Shown here piece by piece: positions 8,413 to 17,032 of a stretch of 64,000 nt of DNA. The DNA comes from Nocardioides coralli (GTDB lineage: Bacteria > Actinomycetota > Actinomycetes > Propionibacteriales > Nocardioidaceae). Below the pieces are notes generated by a model. It made no database searches. It saw only the letters and a list, made by a program, of their open reading frames with translations, and was not told the origin of the DNA. A program made the position numbers and the translations under genes. The stretch is taken from positions 3,463,133-3,527,132 of the forward strand of contig NZ_CP082273.1 in the NCBI RefSeq assembly GCF_019880385.1, given 5' to 3'. The stretch's first letter is position 1. Every line of letters starts with the position of its first letter.

Positions 8413-9792
8413 TCAGGCCTCGAGCGCGTGACCGATGGCGATCACCCCGTCGGGGTCGTAGGTGCGCACCGCGCGCCGCATCCGGGCGAGCGTCGGCTCG
8501 TCGTAGGCGTCGTGGTACTCGGCGGCCGTGAAGGTGAAGTTCGGCAGCCGGTGACCACCGGTCCAGGGCGCCATGACCTCCAGGACCCTGGCGGCGTGCT
8601 CCTCGATGCCGGGGACCTCGGTGATGCCGACGACCAGCAGGGAGTACGCCGCGTCACGGGAGCAGAACGCGCTCTCGTGCCGGCCCCGACGTGCCATCTC
8701 GCCGCCCATCTGCCGCACCTCGATGAGGATCTGTGGGGAGCCCGAATCGGCACCGGCGACGTCGAGCAGGGCCGCGGCAGCCTCGGCGGGGAAGTCGGAC
8801 AGCACCGTCGCGGCCTCGAAGCACGGGACCGGGTCGAGCGGGTCGGTGTGGACCGAGTCGACCTCGGTGTAGGGCTTGTGGGCGACGTCGTCGAGGATCA
8901 CCGGCGCGGCGTCCCGCATCGCGGCGAACCAGCGCTCGCCGTCCGTGGGGTCGCCGGTCCACAGGTAGCGGATCGAGAGCGACATGCGACCGGCGAGCAT
9001 CGGCGGCACCTCGGGAACCTCCGGCAGCTGGAACAGGCCGAACGACGTCGTGCCGAGCTCCGGGAGCTCCGCCGACCACTCGCGCCAGCGCTTGATGACC
9101 CGCGCCGCGTCCTCACCCGCGAACCAGAGCGAGCCGCCGTAGAACGTGGGCTGGTGCACCAGGTCGAACTCGATGGCGGTGACGATGCCCAGCATCCCCT
9201 TGCCCCCGCGCAGGGCGAAGAAGAGCTCCGGGTGCTCGGTCGGGGTCACCCGGCGCAGGACCCCGTCGCCGGTGACGACCTCGATCGCACGCACCCGGTC
9301 GATGGCCATGCCGTAGGTGCGGGCCATCGGGCCCAGGCCGCCGCCGGTCGTGTAGCCGACGATGCCGACGTCGGTGATCGAGCCCGACAGCGGGGCCAGG
9401 CCGTACGGCGCCGCGGCCTCGACGACGCGCAACCACTTCACGCCGGCGCCCACGCGAGCCCAGCCTTCGGGGTGCACGACGCACTCGTCGAGCCCCTTGG
9501 TGGTGACCAGCAACGCGCCGATCAGGCTGGCGATCGGGCCGTGACCGGTGGCCTGCGGGGTGACGGTGATCCCGTGACGTGCGGCGAACCGGACCGCGGC
9601 CACGACGTCCTCCGCGGACTGGGCGGCCAGCACCGCGGCCGGCCGCACCGGGATCGCGAGGTTCCAGGGCGAGACGAGGGCGTCGTACTCCTCGCTTCCC
9701 GGGACGGCGAGGGTCCCGGTGGTCCGGGCGGCCAGCTCGGCGAACGGGACCTGGGTGCGGAGCGACTCCGCACGGGTTTCGACGACAGTCAT
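8413..9792 (-). CDS. FAD-linked oxidoreductase with BBE-like C-terminus (copy 1)
   Basis: 459-residue flavoprotein of the PCMH/berberine-bridge class, which oxidises sugars, alcohols or secondary metabolites with covalently bound FAD. The FAD-binding domain (about residues 40-215) shows TPQATGHGP, whose His is the usual FAD attachment site, plus GYTTGGGLGPMARTYG and ALRGGKGMLGIVT. The C-terminal region (about 420-457) resembles a BBE domain. In bicovalent relatives a Cys sits in the SGxC loop; here the loop reads SGSITDVG, so only the His link is expected. ATG 9792 has GGAGG seven bases upstream. No signal peptide is visible. The next gene upstream is a paralogue, and three CTCAAG-like heptads lie 52 bases before the start, suggesting control by the nearby SARP regulator. 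The substrate is unknown. Confidence 0.85.
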   Translation of the reverse strand: MTVVETRAESLRTQVPFAELAARTTGTLAVPGSEEYDALVSPWNLAIPVRPAAVLAAQSAEDVVAAVRFAARHGITVTPQATGHGPIASLIGALLVTTKGLDECVVHPEGWARVGAGVKWLRVVEAAAPYGLAPLSGSITDVGIVGYTTGGGLGPMARTYGMAIDRVRAIEVVTGDGVLRRVTPTEHPELFFALRGGKGMLGIVTAIEFDLVHQPTFYGGSLWFAGEDAARVIKRWREWSAELPELGTTSFGLFQLPEVPEVPPMLAGRMSLSIRYLWTGDPTDGERWFAAMRDAAPVILDDVAHKPYTEVDSVHTDPLDPVPCFEAATVLSDFPAEAAAALLDVAGADSGSPQILIEVRQMGGEMARRGRHESAFCSRDAAYSLLVVGITEVPGIEEHAARVLEVMAPWTGGHRLPNFTFTAAEYHDAYDEPTLARMRRAVRTYDPDGVIAIGHALEA

Positions 9793-9844
9793 GGTTTCCT
9801 CCGTGATTCGTGGTGTGTCGCGAGCACCACGATGGATTCACGTG

Positions 9845-9873
9845 CTTGAGGGAACCTTGACGACGACTTGAGC
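9845..9873 (-). promoter_or_regulatory. SARP-type heptad repeats, site A
   Basis: Three direct heptads on the minus strand, GCTCAAG (9873-9867), CGTCAAG (9862-9856) and CCTCAAG (9851-9845), start exactly 11 bp apart. This is the geometry of SARP/AfsR operators. The proximal heptad is 52 bases before the flavoprotein start. Confidence 0.6.
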
Positions 9874-9879
9874 CGCTGG

Positions 9880-11265
9880 TCAGGTGCGGCCGCCGGGCGG
9901 CCGCGGGGGCACGAACAGACCCTCGGGGTCGGCCGCCCGCCGGACCTGCGCCAGTCGCCCGGCCGTCTCCGCCGACCAGGCGCGGCGCTCGTCCGCGCCC
10001 TCGGCCATGTTGAGGTAGCGGGCCCCGCTGTCCCACTCCCGCAGCGACCCCAGGGTGCGGCCCATCTGCTCCCGCACCGCGGTCCAGCCCGCTCCCTCGT
10101 CCAGCCCGACCCCCAGCACCAGGAAGGCGCCCGGCATCCGGTCGAGCACGCCCGCGCGCGCGGACGCCCGGCCGAGGGCACCGCCGAGCTGGCGCAGCTC
10201 CAGGAACAGCAGCCCGGTGCCGGGAGCGGGGCTGGTCGCCGCGAGCAGCCCGTCGATCGCACCGTCGGGCAGGTCGTCGAGCAGCAGGCTGTCGGCGTAG
10301 ACGGCCGTCGGGTCCTCCGGGTCGAGGTGGAGGTCGGCCAGGGCACCCGTGGCCCGGGTCTCGAAGGTGTCGATCTCGGGGTGCATCGCCCGCAGCGGCG
10401 CCAGGATCGCCCGGGCCCGGTCGGCGTCACCCAGCACGGTGCCGTCGATCACGACCAGGCTCCGGCCCCGCACCTCGGCAGGCAGCCACGGCTCGTCAGG
10501 GGCGCGCAGCAGCCGGGCGATGGTCGTGACCTCCTCGGGCGCCTCGAGGGCCCAGCTGCGCCAGCCGCGCAGCACGCGGTCGGCGCTGCTCCAGTCCCAG
10601 GCCAGCATGCCGGCGTACGCCTCGCGCAGGGGCAGCAGGTCGAACTCGAGGGCCGTGACCACCCCGAAGCCGCCGCCACCACCCCGCGCCGCCCACAGCA
10701 GGTCGGCGTCGTGGTCGTCGGTGGCGCGCACGAAGGTCCCGTCCGCCGTCACCAGCTCGACGGCCGTCAGCGCGCTGCACTGCAGGCCGGCGTGCCGGGC
10801 GTACCAGCTCAGGCCGCCGCCGAGCGAGGAGCCCACCACGCCCACGCCGGGGCTGGTGGTGTGGAGGGCGGCGAGCCCGTGGCGACCCGCGGCCACCACG
10901 ACGTCACCCCAGAGAACGCCGGCCCCGACCCGGGCCACCCGCCGCGCGGGGTCGACCCGCAGCTCGGTCATCGCCGAGGTCCGCAGCAGCACGGCGTCGC
11001 CGAGCTGACCGGACAGGGGTGGCGCGCCGTGGCCGGTGCCCTGCGGCGCCACGGCGAGGCCGGCCTCCCCCGCGGCCCGCAGCACCTCCGCGACCTCTGC
11101 GGGGAGCGCGGGATAGGCCACCGCCGCGGGCCGGTCGTCGACCGAGAGGTTCCAGGGCAGCCGCGCCTCGTCGTAGGCCGGGTCACCGGGCAGGTGGACG
11201 GCACCGCCGCACAGGCCACGGAGCGTGGCAGCACGCGCGACGGCGTCGAACGGTTCGGTGACCAC
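9880..11265 (-). CDS. FAD-linked oxidoreductase with BBE-like C-terminus (copy 2)
   Basis: 461-residue paralogue of the downstream flavoprotein, from the same PCMH/berberine-bridge family. The FAD-binding motifs are PQGTGHGAPPLSG with the attachment His, SSLGGGLSWYARHAGLQ and AARGGGGGFGVVTALEFDL. The second, Cys-type FAD link is absent: the loop reads TTSPGVGVVG. The C-terminus ends in a short BBE-like stretch (DPEGLFVPPRP). It shares the SPWNL / LPWNL start-of-domain signature with copy 1, consistent with tandem duplication followed by divergence. It begins with GTG or ATG near 11265. A two-heptad SARP-like site lies 43 bases upstream. It follows the SARP gene on the same strand and precedes copy 1. 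Confidence 0.84.
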   Translation of the reverse strand: MVTEPFDAVARAATLRGLCGGAVHLPGDPAYDEARLPWNLSVDDRPAAVAYPALPAEVAEVLRAAGEAGLAVAPQGTGHGAPPLSGQLGDAVLLRTSAMTELRVDPARRVARVGAGVLWGDVVVAAGRHGLAALHTTSPGVGVVGSSLGGGLSWYARHAGLQCSALTAVELVTADGTFVRATDDHDADLLWAARGGGGGFGVVTALEFDLLPLREAYAGMLAWDWSSADRVLRGWRSWALEAPEEVTTIARLLRAPDEPWLPAEVRGRSLVVIDGTVLGDADRARAILAPLRAMHPEIDTFETRATGALADLHLDPEDPTAVYADSLLLDDLPDGAIDGLLAATSPAPGTGLLFLELRQLGGALGRASARAGVLDRMPGAFLVLGVGLDEGAGWTAVREQMGRTLGSLREWDSGARYLNMAEGADERRAWSAETAGRLAQVRRAADPEGLFVPPRPPGGRT

Positions 11266-11308
11266 GCGGCCTCCTCATTCTCGGCGGGTGCCAGCGTGGC
11301 ACCCGCGA

Positions 11309-11326
11309 CTTGTGGACGACTTGAGC
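11309..11326 (-). promoter_or_regulatory. SARP-type heptad repeats, site B
   Basis: Two heptads on the minus strand, GCTCAAG (11326-11320) and CCACAAG (11315-11309), start 11 bp apart, 43 bases upstream of the second flavoprotein start. No third heptad is visible in register on either side. Confidence 0.5.
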
Positions 11327-11345
11327 CGGTCCGCCGTACGCCGAC

Positions 11346-14300
11346 TCACGGCGCGGTCCCCGGTCGGTGCTCGAGCACGGCGCGCACCGTGCCGGGCGTC
11401 AGGAACAGGCGTTGGGCGACCTCGTCGGCGTCGAGGCCCTCGTGAACCAGCTCCAGGATCCGCTGCTCCCGGTCGGTCGGCTCCACGGGACGGTCGGCAC
11501 CGCCGTCGACCGGCGCTCCCCGACGCTCCAGCTCGGCAGCAGCGTCGCGCGCGACGATCCGGGCACCGCACGTCCGGGCGACCACGAGCGCCGAGCGGAG
11601 CAGGTCGACCGCCTCCCCGGCCGGGACGCCGCGGCACTGCCCCAGCGCCAATCGGGCCCGGGCGGTCTCCACGGCCGCGTCGGTGCCGGAGAGCAGGGAC
11701 GTCGCCTCCCTCAGGGCAACCTCTCTCGGGGCAGCCTCTCTCGGGGCAGCCTCTCCCTCGGTGCCCCGGACCTCCCCCAGGACGCGCAGCCCCGACCCCA
11801 GCGCCGAGGCCGCGCCCCACTGACGCAGCAGCGCGACCTGCTCCTCCGCGAGCTCGACCGCCTCCGAGGTGCGGCCCAGCCCGGCCAGTGCCTGCGCCTT
11901 GAGGCCGCGCCAGGGAGCCCAGGCCGGGTTGGCGATCCCGCAGTGCTCGACGAGGTCGGTGATCTCGGCGAGGGCCTCGCCGGGTCGACCCTGCTCGAGC
12001 CGGAGCCGGGCGGCGGCCTCGTGCAGCAGCCTGCCGCCCTCCCCCAGCCAGGGCAGCGCCCGGGCCTCGGTCAGTGCGGCCTCGGCGGCGGCCAGGTCGC
12101 CCCGGTCCACCTGCACCCCGATGGTGAACGCAGCACCGTAGGTGGCCGTCACCCCGGAGACCCCCCACACCCGTTGCTGCTCGGTGCCGTCGGCCAGGGA
12201 GTGCAGCGCGTCGTCGAGGTGGCCGCGGCGGCCCTGGGTGAAGCCCCGCCACAGGTTGGCCGACAGCGCGGCGAAGAGCCCGCCGGTCGCGTGGGCCCGG
12301 GCGAGGGCGCGGTCCCAGAAGTCGCCGATGTCGTCGTCGGCGAGCTGCAGCACGTTCGCGGCCACGATCCACAGCAGGCCGCTGTCGACCTCGAGCAGCC
12401 GGTCCTCGGCGAGCGCGAAGCGGCCGAGCTCGACAGCCCGCTCGCGGTGCTCACCTGCGAGCAGCAGCTCGTAGGAGAGCGTCGCCGCCAGCATCCGCGC
12501 CCCGTCGCCGGTGCCCGAGACCTCCGGGACCACGCCGGCCCGGAACTGCTCGGGCGGCAGCCGGTGCATGTACCCGGTGATCCGCTGCAGGGCGAGCAGC
12601 CCCTGCCGCTCGTCGTCGCAGCCCTCGGGCAGCGCCGCGACGGCGTCCCGGGCGAACGAGGTGGCCACCCCCGGGGCGGCCGCGAAGACCAGCACGCGCA
12701 CGATGACCATCGCGATCCGGGCGCGCTCGGCGGGATCCTCGACCAGCTCGTAGGCCTCCGTCAGGTGGTGTGCGGCGGCCGGACCGTCGACCAGCGTCTC
12801 GACCAGCCCCAGCTCGACCAGCAGGCCGGCACGGTGGTCCCGGCGTACCGGCTCCTCCAGGGCGCGCCGGAGCAGGAGCACCGCCGAGTCCGAGGCACCC
12901 CGGGCCGACGCGGTGAGTGCCGCCCGACGGAGCAGGTCCACCGTCGCCCCGTCCCCGCGGCGGGGGGAGACGAGCAGGTGGGCCGCGACCTCCTCCGGAG
13001 GCGCCCCGTGCTCCCTCAGCAGCTGGGCCGCCCGCTCGTGGTGGAGGGCACGCTCGGCTGCCGGGAGGTCGTCGCGGACAGCCTCGCCGACCAGGGGATG
13101 GACGAAGCGCAGCGGCTGCCGGTTCTCGAGGATCTCCCCCCGGCTGAGGGCATCGAGGGCCGCCGCGGTCCGGTCCTCCGGCAGCTGGGCAAGCGCGGAG
13201 ACGGTCGGCAGCGCGGCGGCGTCTCCGAGCACCGCCACCGCCCGCGCTACCGCCGTCGCTTCCGGCGGCATCCGGCGCAGCCGTAGCGTGACCTGGGCGG
13301 AGACCGCCCGCGACCCGACCGCGCGCACCGTGTCCACGTGGGAGACGTCGGGGCGGACACCCTCGTCGGCCAGCGCCCGCAGCAGCTGACGCAGCAGCAA
13401 CGGGTTCCCCGAGGTCATCCGGTGACAGGCACCCACGAAGGAGTCGGCGCCCTCACCCAGCCGCTCGCGGACCAGCGACCGGGTGGCCTCGGCAGACAAC
13501 GGCTGGGGCCGCAGCACGTGCACCGCCGGGTCGAGCGCGAGCTCGGCGAGCAGGGCCTCCTCGGGGCCCTCCTCACCGGTGCGCACCGTCAGCACGACGA
13601 GCACGGGAAGCCGCTCGAGCCTGCGGACGAGGTAGGCGAGGTAGCGCAACGAGGCGCTGTCACAGGACTGCGCGTCGTCGACCACGATCACCAGGGGGGT
13701 CTCGGCCGCCAGGTTGACCGTCAGCCAGTAGAGCCCGTGCAGGACCGCGAAGCTGCCGTGGTGCTCGTGGTCGCCGGCGTCGTCGACGACCGCACGTGCC
13801 CCCGCGGCCGCGCCCCGCAACAGCCGTTCGCGACGGTCGGCGTCGCTCAGCTCGCCCTCCAGCAGCTGGCGGACCACGCCGAAGCCGTAGGACCGCTCCA
13901 GGTCACTCCCCCGCGCCGACAGCACGTGGCCCCCCGCCGCAGTGGCGAGCTGCACGGTCTCGAGGAGCAGCCGCGTCTTGCCGATGCCCGCCGGTCCCTC
14001 GATCACCACACAGCCGGGGCGGCCGGCGCCGAGGTCACCGACGAGACCACGGAGCAAGCCGGTCTCGCGGCTCCGGTCGACCAGGTCGCTCGGGCTCTCG
14101 GGACCCGGTCGGGCCGTCTCCACCAGGGGAGTCGCGGGCACCGCCGACGCCGGGGCGTCGAGGGCCGGCGAGTGGGCCAGCACCTCTGCTTCCAGGGTCC
14201 GCAACGCCGGGCCCGGATCGACCCCCAGCTCCTCCGCCAGGAGCTCACGGGCCCGTCGGAGGGCCGCCAGCGCGTCGGCCTGCCGCTGGGCCCGGTAGAG

Positions 14301-14921
14301 GGCCAGCACGAGCAGCCGCCAGCGCTCCTCACGCAGCGGGTCCTCGGCGACCAGCGCCTCCAGGTCACCCACGAGGACCGCGGCATCGCCCAGCTGCAGC
14401 CGGGCGGCGAGCAGGCGCTCGCGCGCGACCGCGCGGAGCTCCCGCAGCCTCGTCACCTCGGCCTCGACCCAGGGCTCGCCGGCGTACTCCGCGTAGGCCT
14501 GTCCCCGCCACAACCGGAGGGCGTCGTCGAGCACGTGGACCGCGTCACCGGGTGCCATCGCGGCGGCGGCATCGACAGCCGCCTCGAACCGCCAGGCGTC
14601 CACGTCGCCGGGGTCGACCCGGAGCGCGTAGCCGGTCCCGGCGCGGGCGATGACCCCGTCGCGGCGCCGAGCCTCGACCTCGGGCTGCAACCGCTTCCGG
14701 AGGTGGCTGACGTAGGCCTGCAGCGCGCCTGCGACGTTGGCGGGCGCGCCGTCTCCCCAGACGTAGTCGGCGAGCCGGTCGGCGGTGACGGCCTCGCCCC
14801 GGTGGATGACCAAGGCGGCGAGCACGGCGCGCTGGCGTCGCCCGCCGAGGTCGAGGGCCGCGCCGTCACGCGTGGCCGTCAGCTCGCCGAGCACGCGCAG
14901 CTGCAGCCTGGTGCCGTCCAC
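11346..14921 (-). CDS. AfsR/SARP-type transcriptional regulator with BTAD, ATPase and LuxR-like C-terminus
   Basis: 1191-residue cytosolic regulator. Residues about 1-95 form an OmpR-like winged helix (RQRAVLAALVIHRGEAVTADRL, YVSHLRKRLQPEV). About 100-245 is the bacterial transcriptional activation domain. A NACHT/AAA-type ATPase follows, with Walker A GPAGIGKT near residue 310 and Walker B LVIVVDDAQ. A long TPR-like helical region comes next, and the last 55 residues resemble a LuxR helix-turn-helix (TDREQRILELVHEGLDADEVAQRLFLTPGTVRAVL). SARPs bind direct heptads spaced 11 bp and recruit RNA polymerase. Such sites occur before the two flavoprotein genes downstream and the divergent secreted-protein gene, so these are its likely targets. 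A 15-bp repeat at 11705-11749 encodes a REAAP-type pentapeptide near the C-terminus. Inducer unknown. Confidence 0.88.
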   Translation of the reverse strand: MDGTRLQLRVLGELTATRDGAALDLGGRRQRAVLAALVIHRGEAVTADRLADYVWGDGAPANVAGALQAYVSHLRKRLQPEVEARRRDGVIARAGTGYALRVDPGDVDAWRFEAAVDAAAAMAPGDAVHVLDDALRLWRGQAYAEYAGEPWVEAEVTRLRELRAVARERLLAARLQLGDAAVLVGDLEALVAEDPLREERWRLLVLALYRAQRQADALAALRRARELLAEELGVDPGPALRTLEAEVLAHSPALDAPASAVPATPLVETARPGPESPSDLVDRSRETGLLRGLVGDLGAGRPGCVVIEGPAGIGKTRLLLETVQLATAAGGHVLSARGSDLERSYGFGVVRQLLEGELSDADRRERLLRGAAAGARAVVDDAGDHEHHGSFAVLHGLYWLTVNLAAETPLVIVVDDAQSCDSASLRYLAYLVRRLERLPVLVVLTVRTGEEGPEEALLAELALDPAVHVLRPQPLSAEATRSLVRERLGEGADSFVGACHRMTSGNPLLLRQLLRALADEGVRPDVSHVDTVRAVGSRAVSAQVTLRLRRMPPEATAVARAVAVLGDAAALPTVSALAQLPEDRTAAALDALSRGEILENRQPLRFVHPLVGEAVRDDLPAAERALHHERAAQLLREHGAPPEEVAAHLLVSPRRGDGATVDLLRRAALTASARGASDSAVLLLRRALEEPVRRDHRAGLLVELGLVETLVDGPAAAHHLTEAYELVEDPAERARIAMVIVRVLVFAAAPGVATSFARDAVAALPEGCDDERQGLLALQRITGYMHRLPPEQFRAGVVPEVSGTGDGARMLAATLSYELLLAGEHRERAVELGRFALAEDRLLEVDSGLLWIVAANVLQLADDDIGDFWDRALARAHATGGLFAALSANLWRGFTQGRRGHLDDALHSLADGTEQQRVWGVSGVTATYGAAFTIGVQVDRGDLAAAEAALTEARALPWLGEGGRLLHEAAARLRLEQGRPGEALAEITDLVEHCGIANPAWAPWRGLKAQALAGLGRTSEAVELAEEQVALLRQWGAASALGSGLRVLGEVRGTEGEAAPREAAPREVALREATSLLSGTDAAVETARARLALGQCRGVPAGEAVDLLRSALVVARTCGARIVARDAAAELERRGAPVDGGADRPVEPTDREQRILELVHEGLDADEVAQRLFLTPGTVRAVLEHRPGTAP
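11705..11749. repeat. Three tandem 15-bp units inside the SARP gene
   Basis: CCTCCCTCAGGGCAA is followed by two identical copies of CCTCTCTCGGGGCAG. In the protein this makes an Ala/Pro/Arg/Glu-rich pentapeptide repeat in the linker before the C-terminal helix-turn-helix. It is in frame, so copy number could vary without breaking the gene. Confidence 0.6.
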
Positions 14922-14998
14922 CTTCCCCCCTCGCTCCTGCGGCGAGGATACGACCGGCGACAGGCCGCTGTCCCCCTCGTTTTCGGGGGCTGCACGGG

Positions 14999-15027
14999 AC
15001 TCAAGTCCGCCTCAACCCGGGCCCAAG
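14999..15027 (+). promoter_or_regulatory. SARP-type heptad repeats, site C
   Basis: Heptads ACTCAAG, CCTCAAC and GCCCAAG start exactly 11 bp apart (14999, 15010, 15021). The proximal one ends 53 bases before the secreted-protein start, almost the same distance as at site A. The site also lies 78 bp upstream of the divergent SARP gene, so autoregulation is possible. Confidence 0.6.
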
Positions 15028-15080
15028 CGCACCGCGCGACCCTGGTGGTGCCCGACCCAGGATCACACCAGGAGACACCC

Positions 15081-15563
15081 ATGCACCAGCCCCGGAAGCT
15101 CATCGCGTTCGTCGTCGCCGTGCTGACCGTGCTCGGCACGACCACCTCGGTCGCGTCGGCCGCGCGCCCGCTCATCGACCTGCGCGGAGCCGCTACGGAC
15201 TCCTACGAGGTGGACTCCGGCGGGACGGCCCGGCTCGTCGGCGAGGTCACCGGGCGCCCGTTCGGCGGGGCCTACGTCGCCACCCTGGCGGCCGGTGACG
15301 GCACGCTCCCCGTGCCGGGGCAGTGCGAGCCCGCGACGGCCACGCTGCAGGTGGACGGACCCCGTCGCAAGCACCTCGACCTCGGCGGGTCCGGACAGGT
15401 GTGCGGGCTGTGGACCGACGCGACGTATGTCGTCACGCACCGGTTCACGGGGATCTACCAGGTGACCGCGAGCTCGCGCCGACGGCTGGTCGGTACCGAC
15501 GGCTGGCTGTCACTGGTCCTCGCCACCGAGGGCCGGGCCGGCGTCGAGGTCTTCGACAGCTGA
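15081..15563 (+). CDS. Small secreted protein, hypothetical, divergent from the SARP gene
   Basis: 160 residues, family not recognised. A Sec signal peptide is clear (basic start, hydrophobic core LIAFVVAVLTVLGTTTSVASA, cleavage after about residue 28). The mature part of about 130 residues looks beta-rich. It has two Cys (PGQCEPATA and GQVCGLW) that could form a disulfide, and ends SLVLATEGRAGVEVFDS. ATG 15081 has AGGAGA seven bases upstream. A much longer frame upstream (from 13338) is antisense to the SARP gene and was rejected. The promoter carries three 11-bp-spaced heptads, so the SARP probably activates it together with the two flavoproteins. It may be a secreted effector or binding protein of that regulon; no activity can be assigned. 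Confidence 0.78.
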   Translation: MHQPRKLIAFVVAVLTVLGTTTSVASAARPLIDLRGAATDSYEVDSGGTARLVGEVTGRPFGGAYVATLAAGDGTLPVPGQCEPATATLQVDGPRRKHLDLGGSGQVCGLWTDATYVVTHRFTGIYQVTASSRRRLVGTDGWLSLVLATEGRAGVEVFDS

Positions 15564-15582
15564 CGGGAGGAGCCCACAGGCT

Positions 15583-15625
15583 GCGCGGTCGGTCCGGGTC
15601 AGGGGGTGGCTCCGACCGACCGCGC
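15583..15625. terminator. Bidirectional terminator between secreted-protein and Crp/Fnr genes
   Basis: GCGCGGTCGGT (15583-15593) and ACCGACCGCGC (15615-15625) are perfect complements around a 21-nt loop. They lie between convergent genes. Confidence 0.5.
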
Positions 15626-15653
15626 TCTCGGCGGTCCGGGTGCCTGCGCCCGG

Positions 15654-16457
15654 CTACCCCGCGGCGACGCGGGCGAGCTCGTCCTGGTCGAGGATGACGA
15701 TGCGCGCGCGGCCCAGGCTGATCAAGCCGCGCTCGGCGAACTCTCCGAGCACCTTCGTCGTGGTCTCACGCGAGGTGGCAGCCAGCGCCGCCAGCTGCTC
15801 GTGGGTCAGCCGTACCTGCACCCCGCGCCCGATCGTCCGGCTCGCACTGCCCTCTGCCAGGGTCACCAGGGCGCCGGCGATCCGTTCGGGGACGCTCTTG
15901 AACACCGCGTCGGTCAGGCGTTGCTCCAGCTCGCCCAGCCTGCGGCCCAGGGTCGCGGAGATCCGTGCCGCGATGCGCGGGTCGCCGAGCAGCAGCCGGT
16001 GCACGTCGCGTTCGGTCATCACGCAGACGACGGCGTCGTCGAGCGCCTCGGCATAGCTGTCGTGCATGCGCTGCCCGACGACCACCATCTCCCCGAAGAT
16101 GGTTCCCGGCTCGATGATGGCCGTGGTCAGGGCGCGGCCGTCCGGCGAGACGCGGAAGATCCGGATCCGGCCCTGCTTGAGGATGAAGAGGGCCGCCACG
16201 GGCTCGTGCGGCGTGTAGACCATCGAGCCGGCCGCATAGCGCTTCATGGGCGCGGCATCGGCGAGCGCGTCCATCTCGGAGTCGTCGAGGTCGCAGAAGA
16301 TGTCGACCTCCGCCATGCACCAGAGGTCCTGCGGCTCGCGTGCTGCGCGGTCGATGTCGACGTCCTCCTCCCGGCGCCCGGGCGACCAGGGACGCCCACC
16401 GCCGGCCAGCAGCTCCGGGTCGGTGTTGCTCAGGCAGTGGGCGGCATCCAGGTCCAT
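15654..16457 (-). CDS. Crp/Fnr family transcriptional regulator
   Basis: 267-residue DNA-binding regulator. An N-terminal extension of about 45 residues precedes the family start (WCMAEVDIFCDLDDSEMDALADA). The cyclic-nucleotide-binding-like beta barrel (about 65-165) contains AAGSMVYTPHEPVAALFILKQG and IIEPGTIFGEMVVVG. A dimer helix and a winged helix-turn-helix (about 200-262; LTHEQLAALAATSRETTTKVL) follow. The ligand cannot be told: Fnr-type Cys clusters are absent, but three scattered Cys lie in the N-terminal part. ATG 16457 is 14 bp after the stop of the membrane-protein gene, so the two are probably co-transcribed. ATG 16316 (MAEVDIF) is an alternative start that matches usual family length. 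Confidence 0.85.
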   Translation of the reverse strand: MDLDAAHCLSNTDPELLAGGGRPWSPGRREEDVDIDRAAREPQDLWCMAEVDIFCDLDDSEMDALADAAPMKRYAAGSMVYTPHEPVAALFILKQGRIRIFRVSPDGRALTTAIIEPGTIFGEMVVVGQRMHDSYAEALDDAVVCVMTERDVHRLLLGDPRIAARISATLGRRLGELEQRLTDAVFKSVPERIAGALVTLAEGSASRTIGRGVQVRLTHEQLAALAATSRETTTKVLGEFAERGLISLGRARIVILDQDELARVAAG

Positions 16458-16471
16458 CGTGTCACGCGACC

Positions 16472-17032
16472 TCACTCGACGGTTCGGGATCCTCGACGCC
16501 AGGCAGCCACGAGCAGCCCGAGCACGACGCCGAACAGCAGGTGCTCGGCGAGGAAGGTGCCCCATCCGGCCATCTCGGCCATGTCGCGGATCGGCTCGCC
16601 GGCGTCGAACACCGTCGCGGCTGCGGGGAGCGCGACGAAGGCGCTGAGCACGAAGACGACCGCTCCCCACAGGAGGCCCAGCCCGGCCAGCACGGCTGCA
16701 CCGACGTGGAGCCGCACGGCCACGACCGTGAACAGCACTCCGTAGAACGCTCCGGTCGTCATGTGGATCAGGGCGCCGACCAGCGCGGGCCCGGCCTCGA
16801 GCCGCACGGCCTCTCCGGCCATGCCGGCCTCCATCGACGTCATCATGGCGTCGGGCGCCGTCACCAGGGAGGCGATGTGGTAGAGCGGGGTGAGGAACCC
16901 GGTGTCCTTGAGCCAGGACGCACCCATCGCGTAGAGCGCCATCACGAGCGAGGCGAGGACACCCGCTCCGATGCCGATCACCAGCGAGCGGCCGAGGGAC
17001 GTGGGGCGTGCAGAGGTGGTGGTCGATGTCAT
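16472..17032 (-). CDS. Four-helix membrane protein, hypothetical
   Basis: 186 residues with four predicted membrane helices: about 15-37 (LVIGIGAGVLASLVMALYAM), 85-108, 112-135 and 155-178. The loop between helices one and two is Met- and Ala-rich (TPLYHIASLVTAPDAMMTSMEAGMAG), a pattern seen in actinobacterial proteins of unknown function. ATG 17032 follows GGAG by six bases; an in-frame ATG at 17065 has no comparable site. It lies just upstream of the Crp/Fnr regulator gene and may be co-transcribed. No enzymatic motif is seen. Confidence 0.7.
   Translation of the reverse strand: MTSTTTSARPTSLGRSLVIGIGAGVLASLVMALYAMGASWLKDTGFLTPLYHIASLVTAPDAMMTSMEAGMAGEAVRLEAGPALVGALIHMTTGAFYGVLFTVVAVRLHVGAAVLAGLGLLWGAVVFVLSAFVALPAAATVFDAGEPIRDMAEMAGWGTFLAEHLLFGVVLGLLVAAWRRGSRTVE

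Noticed and set aside
11298..11304. Third heptad at SARP site B
   Set aside because: The bases in register (GGCACCC) do not resemble CTCAAG; only two heptads are claimed.
13338..15080. Long rightward frame antisense to the SARP gene
   Set aside because: Only the last 160 codons (from ATG 15081, with signal peptide and AGGAGA) look coding; the rest mirrors the SARP codons and is His/Gln/Gly-rich noise.
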